From positions 55,850 through 119,849 of the forward strand of contig NZ_BBLU01000003.1 of assembly GCF_000759715.1 (NCBI RefSeq): a stretch of DNA of 64,000 bases. The letters run 5' to 3'. Both the position numbers and the translations under genes were made by a program. Below are positions 10,332 through 27,472 of this stretch, one piece after another; position 1 is the stretch's first letter; every line of letters begins with the position of its first letter. The notes beneath the pieces are model-generated. The model did no database searches and had not been told where the DNA came from. It saw only the letters and a list, made by a program, of their open reading frames with translations. This stretch comes from Demequina mangrovi (GTDB taxonomy: Bacteria > Actinomycetota > Actinomycetes > Actinomycetales > Demequinaceae).

Positions 10332-10362
10332 TTCTAACTCCCTTTACCTTCGCTCAGGCGCC

Positions 10363-10641
10363 TTAGCGGCGGCCCTTGCGGTCGTCCTTGACGTGGCCCT
10401 TGAACGTGCGCGTGGGGGCGAACTCGCCCAGCTTGTGGCCGACCATCGACTCGGTGACGAACACCGGGACGTGCTTGCGGCCGTCGTGCACGGCAAAGGT
10501 GTGACCCAGGAAGTCCGGCGTGATGACCGAACGACGCGACCAGGTCTTGATGACGTTCTTGGTACCCGCTTCGTTCTGGGCGTCCACCTTCTTGAGAAGG
10601 TGGTCGTCGATGAAGGGGCCCTTCTTGAGGCTACGAGGCAT
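10363..10641 (-). CDS. rpsS: 30S ribosomal protein S19
   Basis: S19 (92 aa) sits in the small-subunit head. [20 protein letters not shown] and the signature [20 protein letters not shown] are clear. It lies between rplB and rplV in the S10-type order. Confidence 0.97.
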   Translation of the reverse strand: MPRSLKKGPFIDDHLLKKVDAQNEAGTKNVIKTWSRRSVITPDFLGHTFAVHDGRKHVPVFVTESMVGHKLGEFAPTRTFKGHVKDDRKGRR

Positions 10642-10653
10642 GTCCAGGCTCCC

Positions 10654-11493
10654 TTATCGCTTGTTCTTGCCAGTCTTGCGGCGACGCACGATGAGCTTGT
10701 CGCTTTCCTTGTTGGGCTTGCGGGTACGGCCCTCGGGCTTGCCCCACGGCGAGACGGGGTGGCGACCACCGGACGTCTTGCCCTCACCACCACCGTGCGG
10801 GTGGTCCACCGGGTTCATGACGACACCACGCACGGTCGGGCGCTTGCCCTTCCAGCGCATGCGGCCGGCCTTGCCCCAGTTGATGTTGGACTGCTCGGCG
10901 TTGCCCACCTCGCCGACCGTCGCGCGGCAGCGCAGGTCGACGTTGCGGATCTCACCGGACGGCATGCGCAGCTGCGCGTAGGGGCCGTCCTTCGCCACGA
11001 GCTGGACCGAGGCACCGGCCGAGCGGGCGATCTTGGCGCCGCCGCCCGGCTTGAGCTCGATCGCGTGGATGACCGTACCGACGGGGATGTTGCGCAGCGG
11101 GAGGTTGTTGCCGGGCTTGATGTCAGCGCCGGGGCCGTTCTCCACGCGGTCGCCCTGACCGAGCTTCTCGGGGGCGATGATGTAGCGCTTCTCGCCGTCC
11201 GCGTAGTGCAGGAGCGCGATGCGGGCGGTGCGGTTGGGGTCGTACTCGATGTGCGCGACGGTCGCGGGCACGCCGTCCTTGTCGTGACGACGGAAGTCGA
11301 TCACGCGGTAGGCGCGCTTGTGACCGCCACCCTGGTGACGGGTGGTGATGCGACCGGTGTTGTTGCGGCCGCCCTTCTTGTGCAGCGGGCGGACGAGCGA
11401 CTTCTCGGGCTCCGAACGGGTGACCTCGACGAAGTCGGCGACGGACGAGCCACGGCGGCCCGGCGTCGTCGGCTTGTACTTGCGAATAGCCAT
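10654..11493 (-). CDS. rplB: 50S ribosomal protein L2
   Basis: L2 (279 aa) is needed for subunit association and peptidyl transfer. The RNA-binding segments [40 protein letters not shown] and the C-terminal [14 protein letters not shown], which carries the conserved His of the peptidyl-transferase region, are present. The tail ends in [13 protein letters not shown]. Confidence 0.98.
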   Translation of the reverse strand: MAIRKYKPTTPGRRGSSVADFVEVTRSEPEKSLVRPLHKKGGRNNTGRITTRHQGGGHKRAYRVIDFRRHDKDGVPATVAHIEYDPNRTARIALLHYADGEKRYIIAPEKLGQGDRVENGPGADIKPGNNLPLRNIPVGTVIHAIELKPGGGAKIARSAGASVQLVAKDGPYAQLRMPSGEIRNVDLRCRATVGEVGNAEQSNINWGKAGRMRWKGKRPTVRGVVMNPVDHPHGGGEGKTSGGRHPVSPWGKPEGRTRKPNKESDKLIVRRRKTGKNKR

Positions 11494-11512
11494 GAGTGCT
11501 TTACCTGTCCTT

Positions 11513-11818
11513 CTAGCCGGCCTGGCCGCTGAAGATGTCGATGCCCGCGTCGCCTGCGATGGTGACGATCGCGCGCTTGACGTCCTTGCGCTTGCCGAGG
11601 CCGAAGCGGGTGCGGCGCGTCTTGCCCTTGCGGTTGATGGTGTTGACGGACGCGACCTTCACACCGAAGATCTGCTCGACCGCGATCTTGATCTCGGTCT
11701 TGTTCGAGCGCGGGTCCACCTCGAAGGTGTACTTGCCCTCGTCCATCAGGCCGTAGGTCTTCTCGGAGACGATCGGGCGGACGATGATGTCGCGCGGGTC
11801 CTTGTTCAGCGTGGTCAT
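11513..11818 (-). CDS. rplW: 50S ribosomal protein L23
   Basis: L23 (101 aa) is at the tunnel exit and is the trigger-factor docking protein. [20 protein letters not shown] and the loop [20 protein letters not shown] identify it. Its start overlaps the rplD stop by one base. Confidence 0.96.
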   Translation of the reverse strand: MTTLNKDPRDIIVRPIVSEKTYGLMDEGKYTFEVDPRSNKTEIKIAVEQIFGVKVASVNTINRKGKTRRTRFGLGKRKDVKRAIVTIAGDAGIDIFSGQAG

Positions 11819-12465
11819 TACTTCTCCTCCGCCTCGGACGCCGTCGCGACAGCCTTCACGGACTTGCCCGTGGCGGGGCCGGCGACGAACGCGTCGAAGG
11901 CACCCTTGGTGAAGACCGTGTCGTCGTTCACGAGCACGTCGTAGGTGTTGAGCTGGTCGACCGCGATGAGGTGGACGCTCGCCGCGTTGCGCAGCGAGAG
12001 GATCGTCTGCTCGTCCGAGCGCTCGATGACCACGAGGGCCGAACGGCCCGCGGTGATCGCGGCGAGCGCCTCGATGGCGGCCTTGGTCGACGGCGTGTCA
12101 CCCGAGACGATCGAGTCCACGACGTGGACGCGGCCGGCGCGGGCGCGGTCCGAGAGGGCACCGCGAAGCGCGGCGGCCTTCATCTTCTTGGGGGTCCGCT
12201 GCGAGTAGTCGCGCGGCTGCGGGCCGTGGACGGTGCCACCGCCGGCGAACTGCGGCGCACGGGTCGAACCCTGGCGGGCGCGGCCGGTGCCCTTCTGCTT
12301 GTAGGGCTTGCGGCCACCACCGCGGACCTCGCCGCGGGTCTTGGTGGCGTGGGTGCCCTGTCGCGCGGCGGCGAGCTGCGCCACGACGACCTGGTGGATC
12401 AGGGGGACGTTGGTGTCAACGTCGAAGATGTCGGCGGGAAGCTCGACGGTCTTGTTGGTAGCCAT
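11818..12465 (-). CDS. rplD: 50S ribosomal protein L4
   Basis: L4 (215 aa from the chosen start) lines the exit tunnel and in E. coli represses its own operon. The tunnel loop is visible as [20 protein letters not shown], followed by [20 protein letters not shown]. The ATG at 12463-12465 gives the usual N-terminus [14 protein letters not shown] three codons upstream (12472-12474) overlaps the rplC stop codon and is an alternative; the ribosome binding site does not decide between them. Confidence 0.95.
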   Translation of the reverse strand: MATNKTVELPADIFDVDTNVPLIHQVVVAQLAAARQGTHATKTRGEVRGGGRKPYKQKGTGRARQGSTRAPQFAGGGTVHGPQPRDYSQRTPKKMKAAALRGALSDRARAGRVHVVDSIVSGDTPSTKAAIEALAAITAGRSALVVIERSDEQTILSLRNAASVHLIAVDQLNTYDVLVNDDTVFTKGAFDAFVAGPATGKSVKAVATASEAEEK

Positions 12466-12470
12466 GGCTA

Positions 12471-13133
12471 TCACGCGCCCTTCACAGCGGAGCGAACGAG
12501 AACGACGCCGCCCTTGTTGCCGGGAACCGCGCCCTTGACGAGCACGAGGCCCTTCTCAGCGTCCACCGAGTGGACGAGGAGGTTCTGGACGGTCTTGCGG
12601 GCGTTACCCATGCGGCCGGCCATCTTGAGGCCGCGGAAGACGCGCGAAGGCGTCGACGCGCCACCGATGGAGCCGGGCTTGCGGTGGTTGCGGTGCGCAC
12701 CGTGCGAGGCGCCCACGCCGGAGAAGCCGTGACGCTTCATGACACCGGCGGTGCCCTTGCCCTTGGTGGTGCCGGTCACGTCGACGAGCTGGCCGGCCTC
12801 GAACACCTCGGCGGTGATCTCCTGGCCCAGCGAGTACTCGGACGCGTTGGCGGTGCGGACCTCGGCCACGTGGCGGCGCGGCGTGACGCCGGCGGCCTCG
12901 AAGTGGCCCTTGAGGGGGTTGGTGACGCGGCGCGGGTCGACGGAGCCGAAGGCGAGCTGGATGGCCTCGTAGCCGTCCGTGGCCTCGCCCCGCACCTGGG
13001 TCACGACGTTGGTGTCGACCTGGATCACCGTGACGGGCACAACGCGGCCCTCGGCGTCCCACACCTGCGTCATGCCCAGCTTCGTACCGAGCAGCGCGGT
13101 GACCGCGCGCTGGGCATTGGAAGTCGTAGTCAT
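12471..13133 (-). CDS. rplC: 50S ribosomal protein L3
   Basis: L3 (220 aa) starts 50S assembly and reaches the peptidyl-transferase centre. [20 protein letters not shown] and the loop region [20 protein letters not shown] are diagnostic. The short N-terminal extension [11 protein letters not shown] is usual in this group. It is the second gene after the operon promoter. Confidence 0.97.
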   Translation of the reverse strand: MTTTSNAQRAVTALLGTKLGMTQVWDAEGRVVPVTVIQVDTNVVTQVRGEATDGYEAIQLAFGSVDPRRVTNPLKGHFEAAGVTPRRHVAEVRTANASEYSLGQEITAEVFEAGQLVDVTGTTKGKGTAGVMKRHGFSGVGASHGAHRNHRKPGSIGGASTPSRVFRGLKMAGRMGNARKTVQNLLVHSVDAEKGLVLVKGAVPGNKGGVVLVRSAVKGA

Positions 13134-13172
13134 GATTCGGGAAGTCCTAACTTCTCAGTACTGAATCGCTCG

Positions 13173-13481
13173 TCAGAGCTTGATCTCGATGTTGACGTCC
13201 GCGGGGAGGTCGAGGCGCATGAGCGAGTCGACCGCCTTGGGCGTCGGGTCCACGATGTCGATGAGGCGCTTGTGCGTGCGCATCTCGAAGTGCTCGCGGG
13301 AGTCCTTGTACTTGTGAGGCGAACGGATCACACAGAACACGTTCTTCTCGGTCGGCAGCGGCACGGGGCCCACCACCGACGCACCGGCGCGCGTGACCGT
13401 CTCGACGATCTTGCGGGCCGAAGAGTCGATGACCTCGTGGTCGTAGCTCTTCAGCCGAATGCGGATCTTCTGTCCCGCCAT
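13173..13481 (-). CDS. rpsJ: 30S ribosomal protein S10
   Basis: S10 (102 aa, the normal length) belongs to the small-subunit head and also acts as NusE in antitermination. The start [20 protein letters not shown] (ATG at 13479-13481) is chosen by homology; the frame stays open upstream but continues into the leader. [20 protein letters not shown] is the family signature. It is the first gene of the S10-type operon, 150 bases after a good promoter. Confidence 0.97.
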   Translation of the reverse strand: MAGQKIRIRLKSYDHEVIDSSARKIVETVTRAGASVVGPVPLPTEKNVFCVIRSPHKYKDSREHFEMRTHKRLIDIVDPTPKAVDSLMRLDLPADVNIEIKL

Positions 13482-13632
13482 GGCGTGGTCTGCCTTATCT
13501 CTCGTTACAACTATGGTCATCTCCCCCGACCCCCGCGCTCGGGCGTGTCGCGTATCTGCGACGCACGTGCGCCGTGACTTTTCAGTCGGGCCGTGGGTGA
13601 AGGTGCGGCTGCCCGCGATAGGCAACCTGAAT

Positions 13633-13661
13633 ATTGTGCCAGATTCGCGCGTAGCGTGCAA
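13633..13661 (-). promoter_or_regulatory. Promoter of the rpsJ (S10) operon
   Basis: On the minus strand TTGCAC (13656-13661) and CACAAT (13633-13638) are separated by exactly 17 bp. The -10 matches four and the -35 three bases of the main sigma factor consensus. The AT-rich patch is unusual in this GC-rich gap. Transcription would start near 13626, giving a leader of about 145 nt before rpsJ. Confidence 0.65.
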
Positions 13662-13710
13662 ACGGTCCTAGGTCCCGGCCGCCACGCCGCGGAGCGGCCG
13701 ACGAGCCGGG

Positions 13711-13760
13711 GGACGATGCCGGGGCCGGGCGGGCGCGCCGCCCCTCCCCCGGCATCGTCC
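13711..13760. repeat. Inverted repeat with GGACGATGC ends
   Basis: GGACGATGCCGGGG at 13711-13724 is mirrored by CCCCGGCATCGTCC at 13747-13760, around a GC-rich centre of 22 bases. It lies between the tuf terminator and the rpsJ promoter. It could be a second transcription stop for tuf or an isolating element; the GGACGATGC core recurs in other gaps of this window. Confidence 0.5.
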
Positions 13761-13771
13761 GCCGCACGCGA

Positions 13772-13803
13772 CGAGGGCCCCCGCCGTCAGGCGGAGGCCC
13801 TCG
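13772..13803 (-). terminator. Terminator after tuf
   Basis: A stem of CGAGGGCC(T)CCGCC and its complement closes on a four-base loop 19 bp after the tuf stop on the minus strand. No long U-run follows, which is normal for GC-rich actinobacteria. It ends the rpsL-rpsG-fusA-tuf transcription unit. Confidence 0.7.
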
Positions 13804-13821
13804 CTCAGGTAAGTCGTGGAC

Positions 13822-15012
13822 TTACTTGATGATCTTGGTGACGGTGCCGGAACCGACGGTACGGCCACCCTCGCGGATCGCGAAGCCCTGACCCTCCTCG
13901 AGGGCGATCGGCTGGATGAGCTCGACCGACATCTCGGTGGTGTCACCCGGCATGACCATCTCGGTGCCCTCGGGCAGCGAGATGACGCCGGTCACATCCG
14001 TGGTGCGGATGTAGAACTGCGGGCGGTAGTTCGTGTAGAAGGGGTTGTGGCGGCCACCCTCATCCTTGTTGAGGATGTAGACCTTGCCCTCGAACTGGGT
14101 GTGCGGGGTGGTGGTGCCGGGGGCGACCACGACCTGGCCGCGCTCGACATCCTCGCGCTTGGTGCCACGGAGCAGCAGACCGCAGTTCTCGCCGGCCCAC
14201 GCCTCGTCCATCTGCTTGTGGAACATCTCGATACCGGTGACGGTGGTCTTCTGCGGCTCGCGGATGCCGAGGATCTCGACCTCCGAGTTGATCTTGAGCT
14301 TGCCGCGCTCGACCTTACCGGTGACGACGGTGCCACGACCGGTGATCGTGAAGACGTCCTCGATCGGCATGAGGAAGGGCTTGTCCATGTCGCGGACGGG
14401 CTCCGGAACGAACTCGTCGACCGCGTTCATGAGGTCCTGGACCGACTTGACCCACTTCTCGTCGCCCTCGAGCGCCTTGAGCGCCGAGACCTGGATGACG
14501 GGGGCGTTGTCGCCGTCGAAGCCCTGCGAGGAGAGGAGCTCGCGCACCTCGACCTCGACGAGCTCGAGGATCTCCTCGTCGTCGACCATGTCCGACTTGT
14601 TCAGCGCGACCAGCAGGTAGGGGACGCCGACCTGCTTCGCGAGCAGCACGTGCTCACGGGTCTGGGCCATCGGGCCGTCGGTCGCCGCGACCACGAGGAT
14701 CGCGCCGTCCATCTGGGCCGCACCGGTGATCATGTTCTTGATGTAGTCGGCGTGACCCGGAGCGTCGACGTGCGCGTAGTGGCGCTTCTCCGTCTGGTAC
14801 TCGATGTGCGCGATGTTGATCGTGATACCGCGCTCGCGCTCCTCGGGAGCCTTGTCGATGTCCTCGAACGGCGTGAACGGGTTGAGGTCCGGGTACTGGT
14901 CGTGCAGCACCTTCGAGATCGCAGCGGTCAGCGTCGTCTTACCGTGGTCGACGTGACCGATGGTGCCGACGTTCACGTGCGGCTTGGACCGCTCGAACTT
15001 GGCCTTAGCCAT
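13822..15012 (-). CDS. tuf: Elongation factor Tu
   Basis: EF-Tu (396 aa) brings aminoacyl-tRNA to the ribosome as a GTP complex. The G1 motif [10 protein letters not shown]3 DAPGHADY and G4 [10 protein letters not shown] are intact and the C-terminal [18 protein letters not shown] is normal. It is preceded by AGGAGG. It is the last gene of the str-type operon, 119 bp after fusA, with a terminator directly behind it. No second tuf copy lies in the window. Confidence 0.98.
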   Translation of the reverse strand: MAKAKFERSKPHVNVGTIGHVDHGKTTLTAAISKVLHDQYPDLNPFTPFEDIDKAPEERERGITINIAHIEYQTEKRHYAHVDAPGHADYIKNMITGAAQMDGAILVVAATDGPMAQTREHVLLAKQVGVPYLLVALNKSDMVDDEEILELVEVEVRELLSSQGFDGDNAPVIQVSALKALEGDEKWVKSVQDLMNAVDEFVPEPVRDMDKPFLMPIEDVFTITGRGTVVTGKVERGKLKINSEVEILGIREPQKTTVTGIEMFHKQMDEAWAGENCGLLLRGTKREDVERGQVVVAPGTTTPHTQFEGKVYILNKDEGGRHNPFYTNYRPQFYIRTTDVTGVISLPEGTEMVMPGDTTEMSVELIQPIALEEGQGFAIREGGRTVGSGTVTKIIK

Positions 15013-15131
15013 GATGGCTTCCTCCTGATTGGGTTGTGAGACTCGGGTAGAGGATCCGATTGTCGATGGCCGGTGCCATCGGGGGCGTATCCCTACTGGT
15101 CGTTATTGTTCCTGATTTTCAACCGGTGGGG

Positions 15132-17246
15132 TTACTCGCCCCGGGTCTTCGCGATGATCTCCTCGGCCACAGCCTTCGGGACCTCCGCGTAGCTGTCGAA
15201 GACCATCGAGTAGACGGCGCGACCGGACGTCTTCGACCGGAGGTCGCCGACGTAACCGAACATCTCCGACAGCGGCACGAGCGCGTCCACCACCTTGACG
15301 CCGGACACGTCCGACATCTGGCGGATCTGGCCGCGACGCGAGTTGATGTCGCCGATGACGTCGCCCATGTACTCCTCGGGAGTACGGACCTCGACCGCCA
15401 TCATGGGCTCGAGCAGCACGGGCTTCGCCTGACGCGCGGCCTCCTTGAAGGCCATCGAGCCGGCGATCTTGAACGCCATCTCCGACGAGTCCACATCGTG
15501 GTACGCGCCGTCGAGCAGCGTCGCCTTGACGCCCACGACCGGGTAGCCGGCCTGGATGCCGAGCTCCATGGCGGCCTGCATGCCCGCGTCGACCGACGGG
15601 ATGTACTCGCGCGGGACGCGACCACCGGTCACGGCGTTCTCGAACTCGTACAGCACCTCGGCGTCGGCGTCGAGCGGCTCCAGACGGATCTGGACCTTCG
15701 CGAACTGGCCCGAGCCACCGGTCTGCTTCTTGTGCGTGTAGTCGTACTTGTCGACCGTCTTGCGGATGGTCTCGCGGTACGCGACCTGCGGCTTGCCGAC
15801 GTTCGCGTCGACCTTGAACTCGCGACGCATGCGGTCGACCAGGATGTCGAGGTGCAGCTCGCCCATGCCGCCGATGACGGTCTGGCCGGTCTCCTCGTCC
15901 AGGCGCACGCGGAAGGTCGGGTCCTCCTCGGCGAGCTTCTGGATCGCGATCGACAGCTTCTCCTGGTCGCCCTTGGTCTTGGGCTCGATGGCCACGTCGA
16001 TGACGGGCTCCGGGAAGGTCATCGACTCCAGCACGACCTGGTGGTCGGGGTTGCACAGGGTGTCACCGGTGGTGGTGTCCTTGAGCCCGATCACGGCGTA
16101 GATGTGGCCGGCGGAGATCGACTCGACCGGGTTCTCCTTGTTGGCGTGCATCTGGAAGAGCTTGCCGATGCGCTCCTTCTTGCCCTTGGTCGAGTTGATG
16201 ACCTGGGCACCGGTCTCGAGGTGACCGGAGTAGACGCGCACGTAGGTGAGGCGACCGAAGAACGGGTGCGACACGACCTTGAACGCGAGAGCCGAGAAGG
16301 GCTCGTTCGCGTCGGCGTGACGCTCGATCTCGATCGTCTCGTCCTTGGCGTCGACACCCTTGATGGCGGGCACGTCGGTCGGGCCGGGGAGGTAGTCGAT
16401 GACCGCGTCGAGCATCGGCTGCACACCGCGGTTCTTGAACGCGGAGCCGCAGAGCACGGGGTAGATCTCGGAGGCGATCGTCATCTTGCGGATGGCGCCC
16501 TTGATCTCCGCGAGCGTGAGCTCCTCGCCGCCGAGGTACTTCTCGAGCAGCTCGTCGTCCGACTCCGCGACGGCCTCGAGGAGCTCCGAGCGGTACTGCT
16601 CGGCCTTGTCCTTGAGGTCCGCGGGGATCTCGGTGGTCTCGTAGGACGCGCCCATGGTCACGTCGCCCTTGGCGTCGCCGGGCCAAACCTTCGCGTTCAT
16701 CTCGACCAGGTCGACGATGCCCATGAAGTCGTTCTCCGCGCCGATGGGCAGCTGGATCACGAGCGGTCGCGCGCCGAGGCGCTTCACGATGGTCTCGACG
16801 GTGAAGTAGAAGTCCGCGCCCAGCTTGTCCATCTTGTTGACGAAGCAGATGCGGGGGACGTCGTACTTGTCCGCCTGGCGCCACACGTTCTCCGACTGGG
16901 GCTCCACGCCCTCCTTGCCGTCGAAGACCGCGACCGCGCCGTCGAGGACGCGCAGCGAGCGCTCGACCTCGACGGTGAAGTCCACGTGACCCGGGGTGTC
17001 GATGATGTTGATCTGGTTGTCGTTCCAGAAGCAGGTCACCGCGGCGGAGGTGATGGTGATGCCGCGCTCCTGCTCCTGCTCCATCCAGTCGGTCGTCGAC
17101 GCACCGTCGTGGGTCTCACCGATCTTGTAGTTCACACCCGTGTAGAACAGGATGCGCTCGGTGGTGGTGGTCTTGCCGGCGTCGATGTGCGCCATGATGC
17201 CGATGTTGCGGACCCGCTTGAGGTCCGTCAGCACGTCCTGTGCCAC
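15132..17246 (-). CDS. fusA: Elongation factor G
   Basis: EF-G (704 aa) drives translocation with GTP hydrolysis. The motifs [19 protein letters not shown] (G1), DTPGHVDF (G3) and [10 protein letters not shown] (G4) stand in order in the first 150 residues, and domain IV/V signatures such as [17 protein letters not shown] follow. The length matches the canonical form rather than the ribosome-recycling paralogue. It lies between rpsG and tuf. Confidence 0.98.
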   Translation of the reverse strand: MAQDVLTDLKRVRNIGIMAHIDAGKTTTTERILFYTGVNYKIGETHDGASTTDWMEQEQERGITITSAAVTCFWNDNQINIIDTPGHVDFTVEVERSLRVLDGAVAVFDGKEGVEPQSENVWRQADKYDVPRICFVNKMDKLGADFYFTVETIVKRLGARPLVIQLPIGAENDFMGIVDLVEMNAKVWPGDAKGDVTMGASYETTEIPADLKDKAEQYRSELLEAVAESDDELLEKYLGGEELTLAEIKGAIRKMTIASEIYPVLCGSAFKNRGVQPMLDAVIDYLPGPTDVPAIKGVDAKDETIEIERHADANEPFSALAFKVVSHPFFGRLTYVRVYSGHLETGAQVINSTKGKKERIGKLFQMHANKENPVESISAGHIYAVIGLKDTTTGDTLCNPDHQVVLESMTFPEPVIDVAIEPKTKGDQEKLSIAIQKLAEEDPTFRVRLDEETGQTVIGGMGELHLDILVDRMRREFKVDANVGKPQVAYRETIRKTVDKYDYTHKKQTGGSGQFAKVQIRLEPLDADAEVLYEFENAVTGGRVPREYIPSVDAGMQAAMELGIQAGYPVVGVKATLLDGAYHDVDSSEMAFKIAGSMAFKEAARQAKPVLLEPMMAVEVRTPEEYMGDVIGDINSRRGQIRQMSDVSGVKVVDALVPLSEMFGYVGDLRSKTSGRAVYSMVFDSYAEVPKAVAEEIIAKTRGE

Positions 17247-17288
17247 GAGTGATTCTCCTCGGTTTAAGAGCGAACGAACGAGCGCCGA

Positions 17289-17759
17289 CTACCAGCGGTA
17301 GTGCGCGAACGCCTTGTTCGACTCGGCCATCTTGTGCATGTCCTCACGGCGCTTCACCGCGGCGCCGAGGCCGTTCGAAGCGTCGAGGATCTCGTTCATG
17401 AGGCGCTCGGTCATGGTCTTCTCGCGGCGCTGGCGCGAGAAGTCGACCAGCCAGCGCAGGCCGAGCGTGGTCTGACGCACGGGGCGCACGTCGACGGGGA
17501 CCTGGTAGGTCGCGCCACCGACACGGCGGCTGCGGACCTCGAGCGCGGGGCGGATGTTGTCGAGCGCGCGCTTGAGCACGACGACGGGGTCCTGGCCCGA
17601 CTTCTCGCGGACGCCCTCGAGGGCGCCGTAGACGATGGCCTCGGCCGTCGACTTCTTGCCGTCCAGGAGGACCTTGTTGATGAGCTGCGTGACGACCGGG
17701 GCGCCGTACACGGGGTCGTTGATGATCGGACGCTTAGGGGCCGGTCCCTTACGAGGCAT
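17289..17759 (-). CDS. rpsG: 30S ribosomal protein S7
   Basis: S7 (156 aa) starts assembly of the 30S head and in E. coli represses its own operon. [32 protein letters not shown] and the beta-hairpin [14 protein letters not shown] are clear. Its ATG overlaps the rpsL stop by one base. Confidence 0.97.
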   Translation of the reverse strand: MPRKGPAPKRPIINDPVYGAPVVTQLINKVLLDGKKSTAEAIVYGALEGVREKSGQDPVVVLKRALDNIRPALEVRSRRVGGATYQVPVDVRPVRQTTLGLRWLVDFSRQRREKTMTERLMNEILDASNGLGAAVKRREDMHKMAESNKAFAHYRW

Positions 17760-18133
17760 TACTTCTTCTCCATCTTCGCGCCGTAGCGGCTGCGAGCCTG
17801 CTTGCGGTTCTTGACGCCCTGGGTGTCGAGCGAGCCGCGGACGATCTTGTAGCGCACACCCGGGAGGTCCTTCACACGACCGCCGCGGACGAGCACGATC
17901 GAGTGCTCCTGGAGGTTGTGGCCCTCACCGGGGATGTACGCGGTGACCTCGATGCCGGTCGAGAGGCGCACACGGGCGACCTTACGAAGGGCCGAGTTCG
18001 GCTTCTTGGGGGTGGTCGTGTAGACGCGCGTGCACACGCCGCGACGCTGGGGGCTCGACTGAAGAGCCGGGGTCTTGGTCTTCGAGGCCTTGGGGTGGCG
18101 ACCCTTCCTGACCAGCTGCTGAATCGTAGGCAC
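17759..18133 (-). CDS. rpsL: 30S ribosomal protein S12
   Basis: S12 (124 aa) sits at the decoding centre. The start is a GTG (18131-18133) with GGAGAA just upstream, giving the usual [11 protein letters not shown]. The segments [17 protein letters not shown] and [17 protein letters not shown] carry the lysines whose change gives streptomycin resistance; both look wild type. It is the first gene of the str-type operon with a promoter about 140 bp upstream. Confidence 0.97.
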   Translation of the reverse strand: MPTIQQLVRKGRHPKASKTKTPALQSSPQRRGVCTRVYTTTPKKPNSALRKVARVRLSTGIEVTAYIPGEGHNLQEHSIVLVRGGRVKDLPGVRYKIVRGSLDTQGVKNRKQARSRYGAKMEKK

Positions 18134-18270
18134 TACTTCTCCGTGTCTCTGAGGTTCTGCGGGAACGTTTTTCTCGTATCGGCCCGACCCCCGCGCCCGG
18201 GCGTGTCGTTCCATCGGGTATCGCACCATGGGCGCGACTCGGGGGCCCGGCGACGCGGGCACAAGCATCT

Positions 18271-18299
18271 AAGATACCTGCGCTCCGCGCCGCCGTCAA
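18271..18299 (-). promoter_or_regulatory. Promoter of the rpsL-rpsG-fusA-tuf operon
   Basis: On the minus strand TTGACG (18294-18299) and TATCTT (18271-18276) are 17 bp apart, a close match to the housekeeping sigma consensus. It lies in the 199-bp gap between rpoC and rpsL. The predicted leader is about 130 nt. Confidence 0.75.
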
Positions 18300-18332
18300 A
18301 AGCGGACATGTGCCGCCCGGCCCCGTCGAATG

Positions 18333-22205
<3,873 letters not shown>

Positions 22206-22278
22206 GGTTCTACTTCCTTACTGCCGGCTGGATGCCGGCACCAAAACTTGTCCTTTTTGTGGAGTGAGCTCGGGGCTC

Positions 22279-25752
<3,474 letters not shown>

Positions 25753-25892
25753 GGGTGGTTCCTTCCCTTTATGATCGTGCGTGACCACGATGCCTAGCCG
25801 CGGCTCCACCGGATCCTGGGGCGAAACCCGCTACAAGCGGACGCACGCCAGGTAGGCATATGAGGGCAGGGCGATAGACAGCGCAAGTCACC

Positions 25893-25921
25893 AGACTACC
25901 GCCGCTCGCGCGGATTGTCCA
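25893..25921 (-). promoter_or_regulatory. Candidate rpoBC promoter
   Basis: On the minus strand TGGACA (25916-25921) and TAGTCT (25893-25898) are 17 bp apart. The -35 matches five of six consensus bases. It is placed between the ~100-bp inverted-repeat element and rpoB, so rpoBC can be expressed separately from rplJL, whose terminator lies further upstream. The leader would be about 135 nt. Confidence 0.6.
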
Positions 25922-25992
25922 GTCACAGTTCGGGATCGCCAGCAGACACGCCGATCGTGCCCGAAAAGCGATCCGCGCATCGTCCCCTCCGT

Positions 25993-26095
25993 CGATTCCC
26001 AATGACACGTGTGACGCACGTGACTCCAGGGACGCCCACCGCAGGCGGACGATGCCGCACCCGCCTCATCCTTCACCCGTGTCATTGCGAGTCGT
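25993..26095. repeat. Miniature inverted-repeat element, copy A (no gene)
   Basis: The left end CGATTCCCAATGACACGTGT and the reverse complement of the right end, CGACTCGCAATGACACGGGT, agree at 17 of the first 20 positions and at 20 of 24. The unit is 103 bp and has no coding capacity. The same ends bound the unit at 30014-31217 and the element at 54282-54379. Further TGAC boxes follow inside the left end. It lies between the rplL terminator and the rpoB promoter. No target duplication is visible. Confidence 0.6.
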
Positions 26096-26109
26096 CGGGT
26101 GGGACAGCA

Positions 26110-26145
26110 GAACGGGGCCGGATCCTTGCGGATCCGACCCCGTTC
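26110..26145 (-). terminator. Terminator after rplJL
   Basis: A long stem, GAACGGGGTCGGATCC paired with GGATCCGGCCCCGTTC around GCAA, lies 29 bp after the rplL stop on the minus strand. It separates rplJL from rpoBC. There is no U-run. Confidence 0.75.
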
Positions 26146-26173
26146 AGAGGTGTTCGGCTAGAGCCGAGCGAGC

Positions 26174-26560
26174 TTACTTGAGCTCGACGGTGGCGCCGGC
26201 GGCCTCGAGCTGAGCCTTGGCCTTCTCGGCGTCGTCCTTCTTCGCACCCTCGAGGATGGCCTTGGGGGCCTCGTCCACGAGCGCCTTGGCCTCACCGAGG
26301 CCGAGCGACGTGAGCGCGCGCACCTCCTTGATGACCTGGATCTTCTTGTCGCCGACGGCGGCGAGGATGACGTCGAACTCGTCCTTCTCCTCGGCCTCGG
26401 CAGCGGCCTCGCCCGCGGGGGCGGCGGCAACGGCGACGGCGGCCGGAGCGGCGGCGGTGACCTCGAAGGTCTCCTCGAACGCCTTCACGAACTCCGAGAG
26501 CTCGATGAGCGAGAGCTCCTTGAACTGCTCGATGAGCTCCTCGGTGGTGAGCTTAGCCAT
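26174..26560 (-). CDS. rplL: 50S ribosomal protein L7/L12
   Basis: L7/L12 (128 aa) is the multi-copy stalk protein that recruits translation GTPases. The N-terminal dimer helix ([20 protein letters not shown]), an Ala-rich hinge and the C-terminal domain with [20 protein letters not shown] and LVDEAPKAI are typical. It follows rplJ by 57 bp. Confidence 0.97.
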   Translation of the reverse strand: MAKLTTEELIEQFKELSLIELSEFVKAFEETFEVTAAAPAAVAVAAAPAGEAAAEAEEKDEFDVILAAVGDKKIQVIKEVRALTSLGLGEAKALVDEAPKAILEGAKKDDAEKAKAQLEAAGATVELK

Positions 26561-26617
26561 GATGACTTCCTTCTCTCTTGCCTGCGTGAAGCAGATGTGT
26601 GTAGTGGGGTGCGGCCC

Positions 26618-27139
26618 TTAGGCCGCGTCTTCCTGCTTCGCACGCAGGGCGTCGACGGCACGCGCGGCCTGAGCCAGCGGCGCCTGGAACATGTATGCAG
26701 CACCAAAGAGCGACGCCTTCATGGCGCCGGCAGCCTTGGCGAGCAGAACCTCGCGGGACTCGAGGTCCGCCAGCTTCTTGACCTCATCAGCAGAGATCAC
26801 CTTGCCCTCGAGAACGCCGCCCTTGATGACGAGCTTGTCGTTCTCCTTGGCAAAAGCCTTGAGACCCTTCGCGGCCTCCACCGGGTCACCGGTGACGAAC
26901 GCGATGGCCGTGGGGCCGGTGAGAAGGTCGTCGAGACCCTCGATACCGGCGTCCTTGGCCGCGAGCGCCGTCAGAGTGTTCTTCGCGACCTTGTAGGTCG
27001 CGGCGCCGCGGATCTCACCGCGCAGCTTCGCGAGCTGCGGGACGGAGAGGCCGCGGTACTCGGTGATCAGCACCGCTGCGGAGCCACGGAAATCGTCCGC
27101 GAGCTCTGCAACAGCGTTCACCTTGTCTGGCGTCGCCAT
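26618..27139 (-). CDS. rplJ: 50S ribosomal protein L10
   Basis: L10 (173 aa) is the base of the stalk and binds L7/L12 dimers. The start ATG (27137-27139) follows GAAGGAAGG and gives [20 protein letters not shown]; the frame is open upstream but only covers the leader. [20 protein letters not shown] is the family signature and the C-terminus is the expected helix. In other bacteria L10 with L12 represses its own mRNA through the leader, and a structured leader of about 225 nt exists here. Confidence 0.97.
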   Translation of the reverse strand: MATPDKVNAVAELADDFRGSAAVLITEYRGLSVPQLAKLRGEIRGAATYKVAKNTLTALAAKDAGIEGLDDLLTGPTAIAFVTGDPVEAAKGLKAFAKENDKLVIKGGVLEGKVISADEVKKLADLESREVLLAKAAGAMKASLFGAAYMFQAPLAQAARAVDALRAKQEDAA

Positions 27140-27182
27140 GTTTGTCCTTCCTTCGGATGACCGCCATCCGGCCCGGACATGC

Positions 27183-27206
27183 AAAAGGCCCCGCGCAGGC
27201 GGGGCC
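27183..27206 (-). terminator. Terminator-like hairpin with U-run in the rplJ leader
   Basis: On the minus strand GGCCCCGC-CTGC-GCGGGGCC is followed by TTTT, the shape of an intrinsic terminator. It lies 43 bp before the rplJ start and downstream of the predicted rplJ promoter, so it would act as an attenuator inside the rplJL leader. If the promoter call is wrong it is simply an rplKA terminator. Confidence 0.55.
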
Positions 27207-27369
27207 GGAGAGACACGCGGCGCGGAACTGACGAGGGCGGCCACGCGGGCCGCCCAAGGGATCGCGCGCCATGCGCTATCTGGTTCACCTGCGCTGGTCC
27301 CCGCATGTACGGAGCTTCGGTCGTTCCCGGGAATCCCGGGCCCGACGACCGGCGGTCTTGGGCCTGACT

Positions 27370-27398
27370 ATCTTAAGCGACGCATCGTCCGATGGCAA
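27370..27398 (-). promoter_or_regulatory. Promoter of rplJL
   Basis: On the minus strand TTGCCA (27393-27398) and TAAGAT (27370-27375) are 17 bp apart. It lies between rplA and rplJ, after a long GC hairpin, and would give a leader of about 225 nt. Confidence 0.65.
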
Positions 27399-27423
27399 AT
27401 CGGAGGATGCGCGGCCCGGAACG

Positions 27424-27461
27424 CCGACGGCCCGGCCCCCTCGCGGGGACCGGGCCGTCGG
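27424..27461 (-). terminator. Hairpin terminator after rplA
   Basis: CCGACGGCCCGG and CCGGGCCGTCGG form a 12-bp stem that begins 11 bp after the rplA stop. A second short GC pairing extends it. No U-run follows. It would end the rplKA transcript. Confidence 0.6.
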
Positions 27462-27472
27462 AACGATGCGGC

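Noticed and set aside
15013..15131. A separate tuf promoter between fusA and tuf
   Set aside because: A TTGAAA is present on the minus strand but no -10 lies at suitable spacing; a small hairpin is also present. The evidence is too weak.
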